64,000 nt of DNA from Thermoguttaceae bacterium (GTDB lineage Bacteria > Planctomycetota > Planctomycetia > Pirellulales > Thermoguttaceae): NCBI GenBank assembly GCA_017441605.1, contig JAFRXD010000090.1, forward strand, positions 105,948-169,947, given 5' to 3'. Below the pieces are notes generated by a model. It was not told the DNA's origin. It did no database searches and saw only the letters and a program-made list of their open reading frames with translations. Shown in pieces: positions 38,766 through 46,497 of the stretch. Position 1 is the stretch's first letter. Each line of letters starts with the position of its first letter. The position numbers and the translations under genes are program-made.

Positions 38766-40259
38766 TTAGCGGCGCCAAGAATAATAGGCGTCGTTCCAGC
38801 GCAACTCGCGGCGGAAATTGGAGATCTCCGTCTTCGAATCGATAAAGACCCCCTCGATTCCCGCGATTTCCGCGAAATCTTCGAGATGCTCGCGAGTCAG
38901 CGCCGACGAGAACGAGGTGTGGTGAGTTCCCCCCGCCAGGATCCACGCGGCGGCGGACGTCTTGAGATCCGGCCGCGGCGTCCAGAACGCGCGAGCGACC
39001 GGCAACTTGGGAAGATCCGCCTCCGGAGCGACGCAATCGACTTCGTTAACGATCATCCGGAAACGATTTCCAAGGTCGACGATCGTCGCGGCGACTCCCG
39101 CGCCCTCGCGCGCCGTAAAGACCAGGCGCGCCGGGTCCGCCTTCCCCCCAATTCCGAGAGGGTGAACCTCGATTCGAGGCTTTGTTTGAGCGATCGTCGG
39201 GCACACTTCGAGCATGTGCGCTTGCAAAATCGCCCCTTTGCCCTTAAAGTGATAGACGTAGTCCTCGAGGAACGACGTTCCGCCGGGCAGCCCCTCGGCG
39301 GCGACCTTCATCGCGCGAACCAACGCGGCGGTCTTCCAGTCTCCCTCCGCCCCGAAACCGTAGCCCTCGCTCATCAAGCGTTGAGAGGCGAGCCCCGGAA
39401 GCTGGTTCAGCCCGTACAAATCGTCGAAATTCGTCGTGAACGCGTCCGCGTTCCAGCGCTCCAAAACCCGACGCAACGCGATTTCGATCCGCGCCGCCTC
39501 GACGACCTGCCCGCGATTCGCGCCCCCGACTTTGCAATCGTCCGCGAACTCGTAAAGCGACTCGTACTCCGCGACCAGCGCGTCGACGTCCGATTGCGAC
39601 GTCTTCGCGATCTCGCCCGCCAGCTCCCCGACGGGGCAATACGAAACGCGGAACCCGAACGTCTCCTCGGCCGAGACCTTGTCCCCGTCGGTAACCGCGA
39701 CGTTGTTCATCTGGTCGCCAAATCGAGCGATTCGCAGCGAGTTCAGCGCGCTCCAAGCGGAGCAAGCGCGCGTCCACGCCGCGATTCTCTCTTGAACGTC
39801 CGGGTCGCTCCAATGCCCGACGACCACCTTGCGAGGCATATTGAGCCGCGTCGCGATATGCCCGAACTCGCGATCGCCGTGAGCGCTCTGGTTCAGGTTC
39901 ATATAGTCCATGTCGATCTCGCCCCACGGGATCTCGACGTCGAACTGGGTGTGGAGGTGCAACATAGGCTTTTGCAACAGTTTCAGCCCGCGTATCCACA
40001 TCTTCGCGGGAGAGAACGTGTGCATCCAAAGAACGACCCCGACGCACTTTTCGGAGGCGTTCGCGTCGCGAAACCGCTCCGCGATCTCCTCGGTCGATTT
40101 AACCGTCCCCAAATAATGGACTTTGCAAGGCAGCTTGCCGCAAGCGTTTAGCCCGTCGACGACGACCCGAGAATGCGCGTCGACTTGACGCAGCGTCTCT
40201 TCTCCGTAAAGGGTTTGCGAACCGGTCAGGAGCCAAATTTCGTTTTCTTTCTTTTGCAT
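38766..40259 (-). CDS. araA: L-arabinose isomerase
   Basis: The 497-residue protein matches AraA over its whole length: EIWLLTGSQTLYGEETLRQV at about 7-26, VVLWMHTFSPAKMWIRGL at about 74-91, HTQFDVEIPWGEIDMDYMNLNQSAHGDREFG (in two parts, about 104-134), EGYGFGAEGDWKTAAL at about 305-320 with the metal-binding Glu, and EVCPTIA at about 352. It converts L-arabinose to L-ribulose using Mn2+ in the cytosol. GGA lies 7 nt before the ATG. araD is 39 bp upstream in the same transcript. Confidence 0.97.
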   Translation of the reverse strand: MQKKENEIWLLTGSQTLYGEETLRQVDAHSRVVVDGLNACGKLPCKVHYLGTVKSTEEIAERFRDANASEKCVGVVLWMHTFSPAKMWIRGLKLLQKPMLHLHTQFDVEIPWGEIDMDYMNLNQSAHGDREFGHIATRLNMPRKVVVGHWSDPDVQERIAAWTRACSAWSALNSLRIARFGDQMNNVAVTDGDKVSAEETFGFRVSYCPVGELAGEIAKTSQSDVDALVAEYESLYEFADDCKVGGANRGQVVEAARIEIALRRVLERWNADAFTTNFDDLYGLNQLPGLASQRLMSEGYGFGAEGDWKTAALVRAMKVAAEGLPGGTSFLEDYVYHFKGKGAILQAHMLEVCPTIAQTKPRIEVHPLGIGGKADPARLVFTAREGAGVAATIVDLGNRFRMIVNEVDCVAPEADLPKLPVARAFWTPRPDLKTSAAAWILAGGTHHTSFSSALTREHLEDFAEIAGIEGVFIDSKTEISNFRRELRWNDAYYSWRR

Positions 40260-40298
40260 AGCGATTCCACAAAGCGCGACGACGCCGCGCGATAAAGT

Positions 40299-40997
40299 TT
40301 ATTTTTGACCGTAGTACGCGTTCGGACCGTGCTTGCGGGAATAATGCTTCTCGATCAGGTTCTCGTCGGTCGGAAGCGCCGGGTTCAAGATCGCGGTCAT
40401 AAGCGCCGTTTTCGCCGACTCTTCCAGCACGAGCGCGTTGCGCGCCGCCTCCGCCGGGGTCTTGCCCCAAGTAAAGGGGCCGTGGTTCCGCGCCAGCGCC
40501 CCGGGCGTCGCGTCCGGATCGATTCCCCGCTCCCGGAACGCCTCGACGATCGCGTCCCCGGTCGCTTTCTCGTACTCGGTTTCGATCTCCTCGCGCGTTA
40601 GCGCCCTCGCGCAAGGAATGGGACGATAAAAATAATCGGCGCACGTCGTTCCGACGATCGGAATATCGCGCTGAGCCTGAGCCCAGGCCACCGCGCGCGA
40701 CGAATGGGTGTGAACCGCGCCTCCGATATTCGGAAACGCCCGATAGAAAACCAGATGCGTCGGCGCGTCGGTCGACGGGCGCAACGAGCCTTCGACGACC
40801 GCCCCGGTCGCGAGATCCAAAACGACCATATCGTCCGGGGTCATCGTATCGTAGGACACTCCGGACGGCTTAATAACGACCAATCCGCGCTCGCGATCGA
40901 TTCCGCTCGCGTTGCCCCAAGTGAGCAAGACGAGCCCGAGCTCCACGAGCTCGAGGTTCGCCTTGTAAACGTCTTCTTTGAGTCGAGTTAAATCCAT
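40299..40997 (-). CDS. araD: L-ribulose-5-phosphate 4-epimerase
   Basis: The 232-residue protein is a class II aldolase-fold epimerase: LVLLTWGNASGIDRERGLVVIKPSGV (about 21-47), SLRPSTDAPTHLVFYRAFP (about 75-93), GGAVHTHSSRAVAWAQ (about 96-111, zinc His pair) and NHGPFTWGKTPAEAA (about 169-183). It ends in HGPNAYYGQ, a typical AraD C-terminus. It converts L-ribulose 5-phosphate to D-xylulose 5-phosphate. It lies between the symporter (75 bp away) and araA. Confidence 0.96.
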   Translation of the reverse strand: MDLTRLKEDVYKANLELVELGLVLLTWGNASGIDRERGLVVIKPSGVSYDTMTPDDMVVLDLATGAVVEGSLRPSTDAPTHLVFYRAFPNIGGAVHTHSSRAVAWAQAQRDIPIVGTTCADYFYRPIPCARALTREEIETEYEKATGDAIVEAFRERGIDPDATPGALARNHGPFTWGKTPAEAARNALVLEESAKTALMTAILNPALPTDENLIEKHYSRKHGPNAYYGQK

Positions 40998-41072
40998 TGG
41001 TAAAATTCCGGCTCAATAGTTTGGAAAAAACGCCGCGAGATCGAGGGACCTCGCGGCGCGAAACCCGGCGAC

Positions 41073-43310
41073 TTAGCCGACAAAGTAGGCGTAAATCGTG
41101 ATAATAATAACGATCAAGCCAACGGATGCGAAAACGTCGACCCAATTCCAGCTCGCGCGAGTAACTTCCTTCTGTTCCTTGGTGGCGGTCCAGTAGGTGA
41201 GCCCGTCGAGTTGCTCCGGTTTCGGCTTCGCGGACGCGAGGCTGACCGCGTACATCAGAACGACGCAAACCAGCGTCAGATAGATGCACATAAACGTGTA
41301 GCTCGTCGTCGAGAACCAGTGGGCGAACGTCCCCGGTTGGAATCCGTACTTGCCCTGGAAAATCTCGCAGGCGAGTCGAGCCATTCCGAGTACAAAACCG
41401 ACGATTAGCGCGGTCATGCACCCGCGGCCGTTGACCCTCTTCGAGAACACGCCGATAAAGAACACGACGAAGATCGGGGGCGCCATGTACGATTGAACGC
41501 TTTGCAAGTAGTTGTACAGCGTCCCTTTCATCAGAGCGATCGTCGGAATCCAGAGCAGCCCCAGAACGACCATAAAGACGGTCGCTACGCGTCCGACCCA
41601 CACGGTCTGTTTTTCGGAAGCCTCGGGGCGCAACTTCTTGTAAATGTCCATCGTAAAGAGCGTCGAGCACGAGTTGAAGACCGAGGCCAGCGAGCTCATA
41701 AGCGCGGCGAGCAAACCGCCGATCACGATCCCGCGCAAACCGGTCGGGAGCACTTCCTTAACGAGGTACGGGAACGCCTGGTTCCCGTCGAAGAGAACCT
41801 CGGCGCTCAGTTTGCCCTGCGCCGCGAGACCGTAGGCGAGCATGCCCGGCACGATAAAGATAAACACCGGCGTCAATTTCAGATAAGCGCCAAAGATCGT
41901 TCCTCGGCGAGCCGCCTTCTGGTCCGTCGCCGCCAGCGTCCGCTGCACGATGTACTGGTCCGTGCACCAGTACCAGAGCCCGACCACCGGAGCCCCGAGC
42001 AAAAGCCCGAGCCACGGGTACTTCGGATCGGAAATCGGTTTCCACAAATTGAAGTGGTCGACCTTCGCGCGAATCTCCGCCGGCGCGACCTCGTCGATCG
42101 GCTTCGGCTTTTCCGAGACGCTCGCGAACGTCTTGTTGAACGTCTCTTCGTCCATCTGCTCGCGAAGTTGTTCGACCTCTTCTTCCGACAGTTCGTCGAT
42201 CGTCAGGTAGTTTCCGGCGCGACTCGCGATCTCCTTGGCTTGCTCCAGCTCGGTCGCGTACTTCTCTTGCATTTCTTCGATTTCGGCCTCGGCCTCCGAC
42301 TTGCCCTCCGCGTTCTCGGCGACCTCGTTCTCCGACGAGTCCTCGACGACCGGCGCGGCTTCGGCGACCGCGCTCTCCGACGCCGCGTCGGCGCTCGGCG
42401 CGACTTCGTTTTCCGCGCCCGTCTCTTCGGCGCTCTCGTCCTCTTTTTCGTTGGCGGGCAAGTACTTCGGGTCGATCATCGGGCGCGAGACGATCGCGTC
42501 GACCTCTTCCCCGTCCTCGTTGGTAAACTTCAACACCTCGGGATTGTTGGAATTCGCCTCCTCCTCGCTGAGAACGATCTTGTACCCCGCGAGATGGTCG
42601 GCGTCTTGGGCGACTTTCTTCAACTCGCTCCAACCGCCGACTTGGTGCAATCCGATGAACAACACGCTCGACGCCCCGACGAGCAAAACGAGCGTTTGCA
42701 GCAGTTCGGTGTAGAGCACCGCGCGAAGACCGCCGAGAATCGTGTAAAGCCCCGTGATGACGACCATTCCGACCGCGCCGACCCAGAAGTTGCTCACACC
42801 CGGGATGATTTCGCCGGGGAAAAGCGCCTTGAAGACGATGCCGCCCGCGAAAAGCGTGACGGATATTTTCGTAAAGATATACGCGACGAGGCTAATCAGC
42901 GAAAGCGTCCAGCGCGCGGCGGGGGAATAACGTCTCTCCAGGAATTCCGGGGTCGTGAAAATCCCGCTTCGTTCGTAGAACGGTATCATAACCCACCCCA
43001 GCACGAGCAAACACCACGCGTGCAACTCGTAGTGCGCCATCGCCATGCCGTCGCTCGCCCCGGTGCCCGCGAGACCGACTAGGTGCTCCGAGCCAATGTT
43101 CGAGGCGAAAAGAGACGCGCCGATGACGATCCAACCCGCCTTCTTGCCGGCGAGGAAATAATCTTTCGACGAGTCGTTCTTTTGAGATACTACCCACCAA
43201 GCCAAACCGAGCAGCAGCGCGAAATAAATGGCGAGCGTCGTCCAGTCCCATTTATTTAGCGTCGCCCCCGCCGTTTGCGCCAAAAGAAGCGCGTTCAACG
43301 CGAACGTCAT
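41073..43310 (-). CDS. Sodium:solute symporter (SSS family) with large acidic insertion
   Basis: The 745-residue protein has the SSS/SGLT core of about 13-14 membrane segments: SSKDYFLAGKKAGWIVIGASLFASNIGSEHLVGLAGTGA (in parts, about 47-85), GLYTILGGLRAVLYTELLQT (about 186-205), LGLWYWCTDQYIVQRTL-like sequence after the insertion (about 441) and ALMSSLASVFNSCSTLFTMDIY (about 535-556). Between GWSELKKVAQ (about 237) and DHFNLWKPISD (about 417) there are about 170 extra residues rich in Glu, Ala and Ser (for example AENAEGKSEAEAEIEEM). Most homologues have only a short link here. It probably imports L-arabinose or an arabinoside with Na+. No clear ribosome site is seen at the start. Confidence 0.9.
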   Translation of the reverse strand: MTFALNALLLAQTAGATLNKWDWTTLAIYFALLLGLAWWVVSQKNDSSKDYFLAGKKAGWIVIGASLFASNIGSEHLVGLAGTGASDGMAMAHYELHAWCLLVLGWVMIPFYERSGIFTTPEFLERRYSPAARWTLSLISLVAYIFTKISVTLFAGGIVFKALFPGEIIPGVSNFWVGAVGMVVITGLYTILGGLRAVLYTELLQTLVLLVGASSVLFIGLHQVGGWSELKKVAQDADHLAGYKIVLSEEEANSNNPEVLKFTNEDGEEVDAIVSRPMIDPKYLPANEKEDESAEETGAENEVAPSADAASESAVAEAAPVVEDSSENEVAENAEGKSEAEAEIEEMQEKYATELEQAKEIASRAGNYLTIDELSEEEVEQLREQMDEETFNKTFASVSEKPKPIDEVAPAEIRAKVDHFNLWKPISDPKYPWLGLLLGAPVVGLWYWCTDQYIVQRTLAATDQKAARRGTIFGAYLKLTPVFIFIVPGMLAYGLAAQGKLSAEVLFDGNQAFPYLVKEVLPTGLRGIVIGGLLAALMSSLASVFNSCSTLFTMDIYKKLRPEASEKQTVWVGRVATVFMVVLGLLWIPTIALMKGTLYNYLQSVQSYMAPPIFVVFFIGVFSKRVNGRGCMTALIVGFVLGMARLACEIFQGKYGFQPGTFAHWFSTTSYTFMCIYLTLVCVVLMYAVSLASAKPKPEQLDGLTYWTATKEQKEVTRASWNWVDVFASVGLIVIIITIYAYFVG

Positions 43311-43379
43311 ATGAAAACCGTTATCGTTAAAATGTGAAAGGAGCGCGAGCGTACCGGCGCCCCTTGGAGAATAGGAAAA

Positions 43380-43405
43380 GACCGAAAGCCCAACGACTTC
43401 CGGTC
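43380..43405 (-). terminator. Terminator after araB
   Basis: On the minus strand GACCGGAAG pairs with CTTTCGGTC (9 bp with one G-U; 8-nt loop), followed by CTTTTCCTATT. It lies between araB and the symporter and may lower expression of the distal genes. Confidence 0.5.
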
Positions 43406-43415
43406 CCTCGAAAAA

Positions 43416-45134
43416 TTAAGCGACGCGCGAACCGCGAACCGAGTCGCGAATCGCGATAAGCTCCTTCATGACGGAGAACGGCTCCGCTTGAGTTCCGCGA
43501 ACCCCGAACGCGTCGTGAAGCGTTTTATAAATTCCGAACAGTTTTTCGTAAATCGCGACGGCGGCGGGATTGGGACGATAGACGATCGACTTATAAGCGA
43601 CGACCGCTCGTTGCGCGTCCTCCATCGAACCGAACGCCCCTCCCGCGACCGCCCCGAACAGCGAAGCCCCGAGCGCGCACGTTTGCGCGCTGCGCGCGAT
43701 CTTGAGAGGGCGGTTCCACGCGTCGGCGAAGATCTGCATAATGGTCGGGCTTTTCTCCGCGATTCCGCCGCAAATCACGATATCGTCGATCTTAACGCCG
43801 TACTCTTCCATGCGCTCGATAATCGTTCGCGCCCCGAAGGCCGTTCCCTCGATCAGCGCTCGGTACGTTTCCGCCGCCGTCGTGCTCAGGGTGTTGCCGA
43901 CGATAAGCCCCGTCAGCGCTTGATCGACGAGAACGCAGCGATTCCCGTTGTTCCAATCGAGCGCGAGCAATCCGGACTCGCCCGGAAGCAGTTTCGCGGC
44001 GTCCGCTTCCAGCGCGACCAGCGCGTTCCCCGTCGCCGTGTATTGCGCGGGGGCGAGCGAGCGCTCGAACCAACGGAAAATGTCGCCGACCGCCGACTGC
44101 CCCGCCTCGATTCCGTAAGCCCCCGGCAAAACCGAGCCCGGTACCACCCCGCAAAGACCCGGGATCGCGCCCAGTTTGGCGTCCAGCGGCAGCGTCGTAA
44201 TATCGCAAGCGCTCGTGCCGACGATGCGAACCAGCGTTCCGCTCTTAACCCCCGCGCCGACCGCGCCCATATGGCAATCGAACGCTCCGACCGCGACCGG
44301 AATCCCGGGAACCAAGCCGGTCTTCTCGGCGACTTCCGCCGCGAGATAACCCGCGAGCTGGTCGGAAGTTTTCGTCTCTTTCGCGTAATGCTCCCGGAAT
44401 TTCAGAAGTTTCGGCTCGAGGGACGCGAGAAACTCCTCCGAGGGCAATCCGCCTCGCTCGTCGTCCCAAAGCGCCTTGTGACCCGCCGGGCATATCCCCC
44501 GCGCGAGCGTCTCCGGTTTCGTATTGCCGGTGATATAAGCGGGGATAAAGTCGGCGAGCTCGACCCATGAATAAGCCGCCTCGAAAACCTCCGGATCCTC
44601 GCGAAGGCAATGCCAAATTTTCGCCCAGTACCACTCCGAACTATATATTCCGCCGCATTTGTCGAGATAGCCGTTGTTCAGTTCCCGAGCCCGCGCGGTG
44701 ATCGCGTCGGCTTCCTCGATCGACGTGTGATCTTTCCACAACCACGCGTTCGCCGCCGGAACGTCCTTAAAGCGCTCTTGAAACATAAGGGGAACCCCGT
44801 CGGCGTCGACGGGCAACGGGGTCGAGCCGGTCGAGTCGATTCCGATTCCGGCGACGTCCTCGGGGCGAAACGGTCCGGAAGCGCCGGGCTCGGCCGAATT
44901 CGCCTCCTCGACCGCCCCTCGAACCGCCGACATAAAGCAGTCGACGTAGTCCCTCGGGGATTGCCGCGCCAAAGTCGGCCGGTCGGGATCGAGAATTATC
45001 CCCAAATCGCCCGTCGGATAATCGGCGACCGAGGTTCCGATCTCGCGCCCGTCCGCCAGATCGACGATCAACGCGCGAGCGCTATTGGTCCCGTAGTCGA
45101 CTCCGATCGCAAACTTTTTTCCGTTCTCGCTCAT
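43416..45134 (-). CDS. araB: Ribulokinase
   Basis: The 572-residue protein belongs to the FGGY kinases. It has FAIGVDYGTNSARALIVD (about 8-25), DVAGIGIDSTGSTPLPVD (about 93-110), WLWKDHTSIEEA (about 131-142), GAFDCHMGAVGAG (about 278-290, catalytic Asp) and IVICGGIAEKSPTIMQIFAD (about 448-467, ATP site). Length matches ribulokinases of the AraB subfamily. It phosphorylates L-ribulose with ATP. AGGAAAC precedes the start and a TTGACG/TATACT promoter lies about 90 nt upstream. Confidence 0.96.
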   Translation of the reverse strand: MSENGKKFAIGVDYGTNSARALIVDLADGREIGTSVADYPTGDLGIILDPDRPTLARQSPRDYVDCFMSAVRGAVEEANSAEPGASGPFRPEDVAGIGIDSTGSTPLPVDADGVPLMFQERFKDVPAANAWLWKDHTSIEEADAITARARELNNGYLDKCGGIYSSEWYWAKIWHCLREDPEVFEAAYSWVELADFIPAYITGNTKPETLARGICPAGHKALWDDERGGLPSEEFLASLEPKLLKFREHYAKETKTSDQLAGYLAAEVAEKTGLVPGIPVAVGAFDCHMGAVGAGVKSGTLVRIVGTSACDITTLPLDAKLGAIPGLCGVVPGSVLPGAYGIEAGQSAVGDIFRWFERSLAPAQYTATGNALVALEADAAKLLPGESGLLALDWNNGNRCVLVDQALTGLIVGNTLSTTAAETYRALIEGTAFGARTIIERMEEYGVKIDDIVICGGIAEKSPTIMQIFADAWNRPLKIARSAQTCALGASLFGAVAGGAFGSMEDAQRAVVAYKSIVYRPNPAAVAIYEKLFGIYKTLHDAFGVRGTQAEPFSVMKELIAIRDSVRGSRVA

Positions 45135-45226
45135 CCCTTGTTTCCTATGCTAAAACGACTAGGCGACTCGCCTCGGCTCGCGTCAACGCCTCCAAAGGCC
45201 AAAAACGCGACAATTCAACAGATTTA

Positions 45227-45255
45227 AGTATAACTGTGGAGCCCGGTCGCGTCAA
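45227..45255 (-). promoter_or_regulatory. Promoter of the araB-symporter-araD-araA unit
   Basis: On the minus strand TTGACG and TATACT are separated by 17 nt, about 90 nt upstream of araB. Confidence 0.65.
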
Positions 45256-45294
45256 CAAAAAACGACCGAAAAACGGGTTTTTGAACAAAAAACC

Positions 45295-46341
45295 TCAACC
45301 CTTTCGCGCCTCTTCCGCCTTCGACGCGGCGTAAAACTCGGCCGTCTTTTGTTTTAGCGCCATACAAGCGTCCTCGAGACCGGTCGCCAGCGTCGCCCCC
45401 GCCGCGCGCGCGTGACCGCCCCCTCCGAACTCTCGAGCGAGATTCGCGCAATCCATCGCGCAGCGACTCCGAAAACTCGCCTTGACCGTCCCGTCCTTCT
45501 GCTCCACCGCGATGACCGCGACCTCAGTTCCCGCGATCCGCAGCGGCTCGTTCACGAGATCCTCGCTGTCCGACATAATCGCCCCGGCTTCCGCGAAATC
45601 TTTCTGCGACAATCGCATAAAGATCCCTTTCCCGTCGAGAAAGCGCTCGCAGCCCAAGGCGACCTCGCCGAACAACTTGAACCGCCCGTAAGACTCTTGC
45701 TCGTTGAGCTCGCGGTACATAGCGTCGATTTGAACCCCCGCGTCGACCAGCGCCGCGACTCGGCTCAGGGTTTCCGCCGTCGTCGACCCGAAACGGAACC
45801 AACCCGTGTCCGTGGAAATCGCGACGAAAAGCGCGTCCGCGATCTCTTTCGTCAACGAAACTCCGAGCGCTCGGATCGCCTCGAAAACCAAACTTCCCGC
45901 CGAGTCGGCGCTCGCGTCGACGCATCGAACGTCCCCAAAGGAGTCCCCGACCGCGTGGTGGTCGACGACCAACTTTTTGGCGGAAGGATTCCCTTGGAAA
46001 AGAGCGGTCGCGTCCGGCCCCAACTGCCCCCAAGAGCTTACGTCGACCGTCATAACGACGTCGGCGCTAGCCGCGAACGCGCGCTCCGCGTCGGTCAATT
46101 CCTCGATTTTGCGAACCTCGCGATTGGGGTCGATAAACGCGAGCCCCGGCGGTACCGAATGCCCGTCGACGAGCAAAACCTCTTTCCCCAGCGCGACGAG
46201 CGCCCGCTTCATCGCCAAAATGCTCCCGATCGTATCGCCGTCGGGCCTCACGTGCCCCATAACGACAAACGTCCGCGCCGCGCGCGTTTCCGCGCAAAAT
46301 TCCGTCCAATCGACCGAGCTCGGTCTAATCGCTCGCTCCAT
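45295..46341 (-). CDS. DHH-family phosphoesterase, NrnA-like
   Basis: The 348-residue protein has the DHH and DHHA1 domains of NrnA. Visible motifs are VMGHVRPDGDTIGS (about 27-40), VVMTVDVSSWGQLG (about 94-107), LVVDHHAVGDSFG (about 124-136, the DHH signature) and the C-terminal FGGGGHARAAGATL (about 305-318). Such enzymes degrade short oligoribonucleotides and pAp in the cytosol. GAGGAAAGG precedes the start. It has its own promoter, so its place between GH127 and araB looks incidental. Confidence 0.9.
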   Translation of the reverse strand: MERAIRPSSVDWTEFCAETRAARTFVVMGHVRPDGDTIGSILAMKRALVALGKEVLLVDGHSVPPGLAFIDPNREVRKIEELTDAERAFAASADVVMTVDVSSWGQLGPDATALFQGNPSAKKLVVDHHAVGDSFGDVRCVDASADSAGSLVFEAIRALGVSLTKEIADALFVAISTDTGWFRFGSTTAETLSRVAALVDAGVQIDAMYRELNEQESYGRFKLFGEVALGCERFLDGKGIFMRLSQKDFAEAGAIMSDSEDLVNEPLRIAGTEVAVIAVEQKDGTVKASFRSRCAMDCANLAREFGGGGHARAAGATLATGLEDACMALKQKTAEFYAASKAEEARKG

Positions 46342-46385
46342 TTCGCCTTTCCTCGTGTAAAACGCGATAGTTCTCGAAAAACGTC

Positions 46386-46414
46386 ATTGTACGCCCGGCG
46401 CGCGGAATCGTCAA
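46386..46414 (-). promoter_or_regulatory. Promoter of the NrnA-like gene
   Basis: On the minus strand TTGACG and TACAAT are separated by 17 nt. It begins just after the GH127 terminator. Confidence 0.6.
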
Positions 46415-46420
46415 GCGACG

Positions 46421-46465
46421 AAAAAAAGAGCGCGACGCTCGATTCGTTTTCCTCGAGCGTCGCGC
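46421..46465 (-). terminator. Terminator after the GH127 gene
   Basis: On the minus strand GCGCGACGCTCGA pairs perfectly with TCGAGCGTCGCGC (10-nt loop) and is followed by TC and a T run. Confidence 0.9.
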
Positions 46466-46497
46466 CGCTATCGCGAACTAGCGCCGTTTCGCGAAAA

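Noticed and set aside
41493..43082. 529-codon plus-strand frame opposite the symporter
   Set aside because: Antisense shadow rich in Arg and His; the symporter has clear membrane segments and family motifs.
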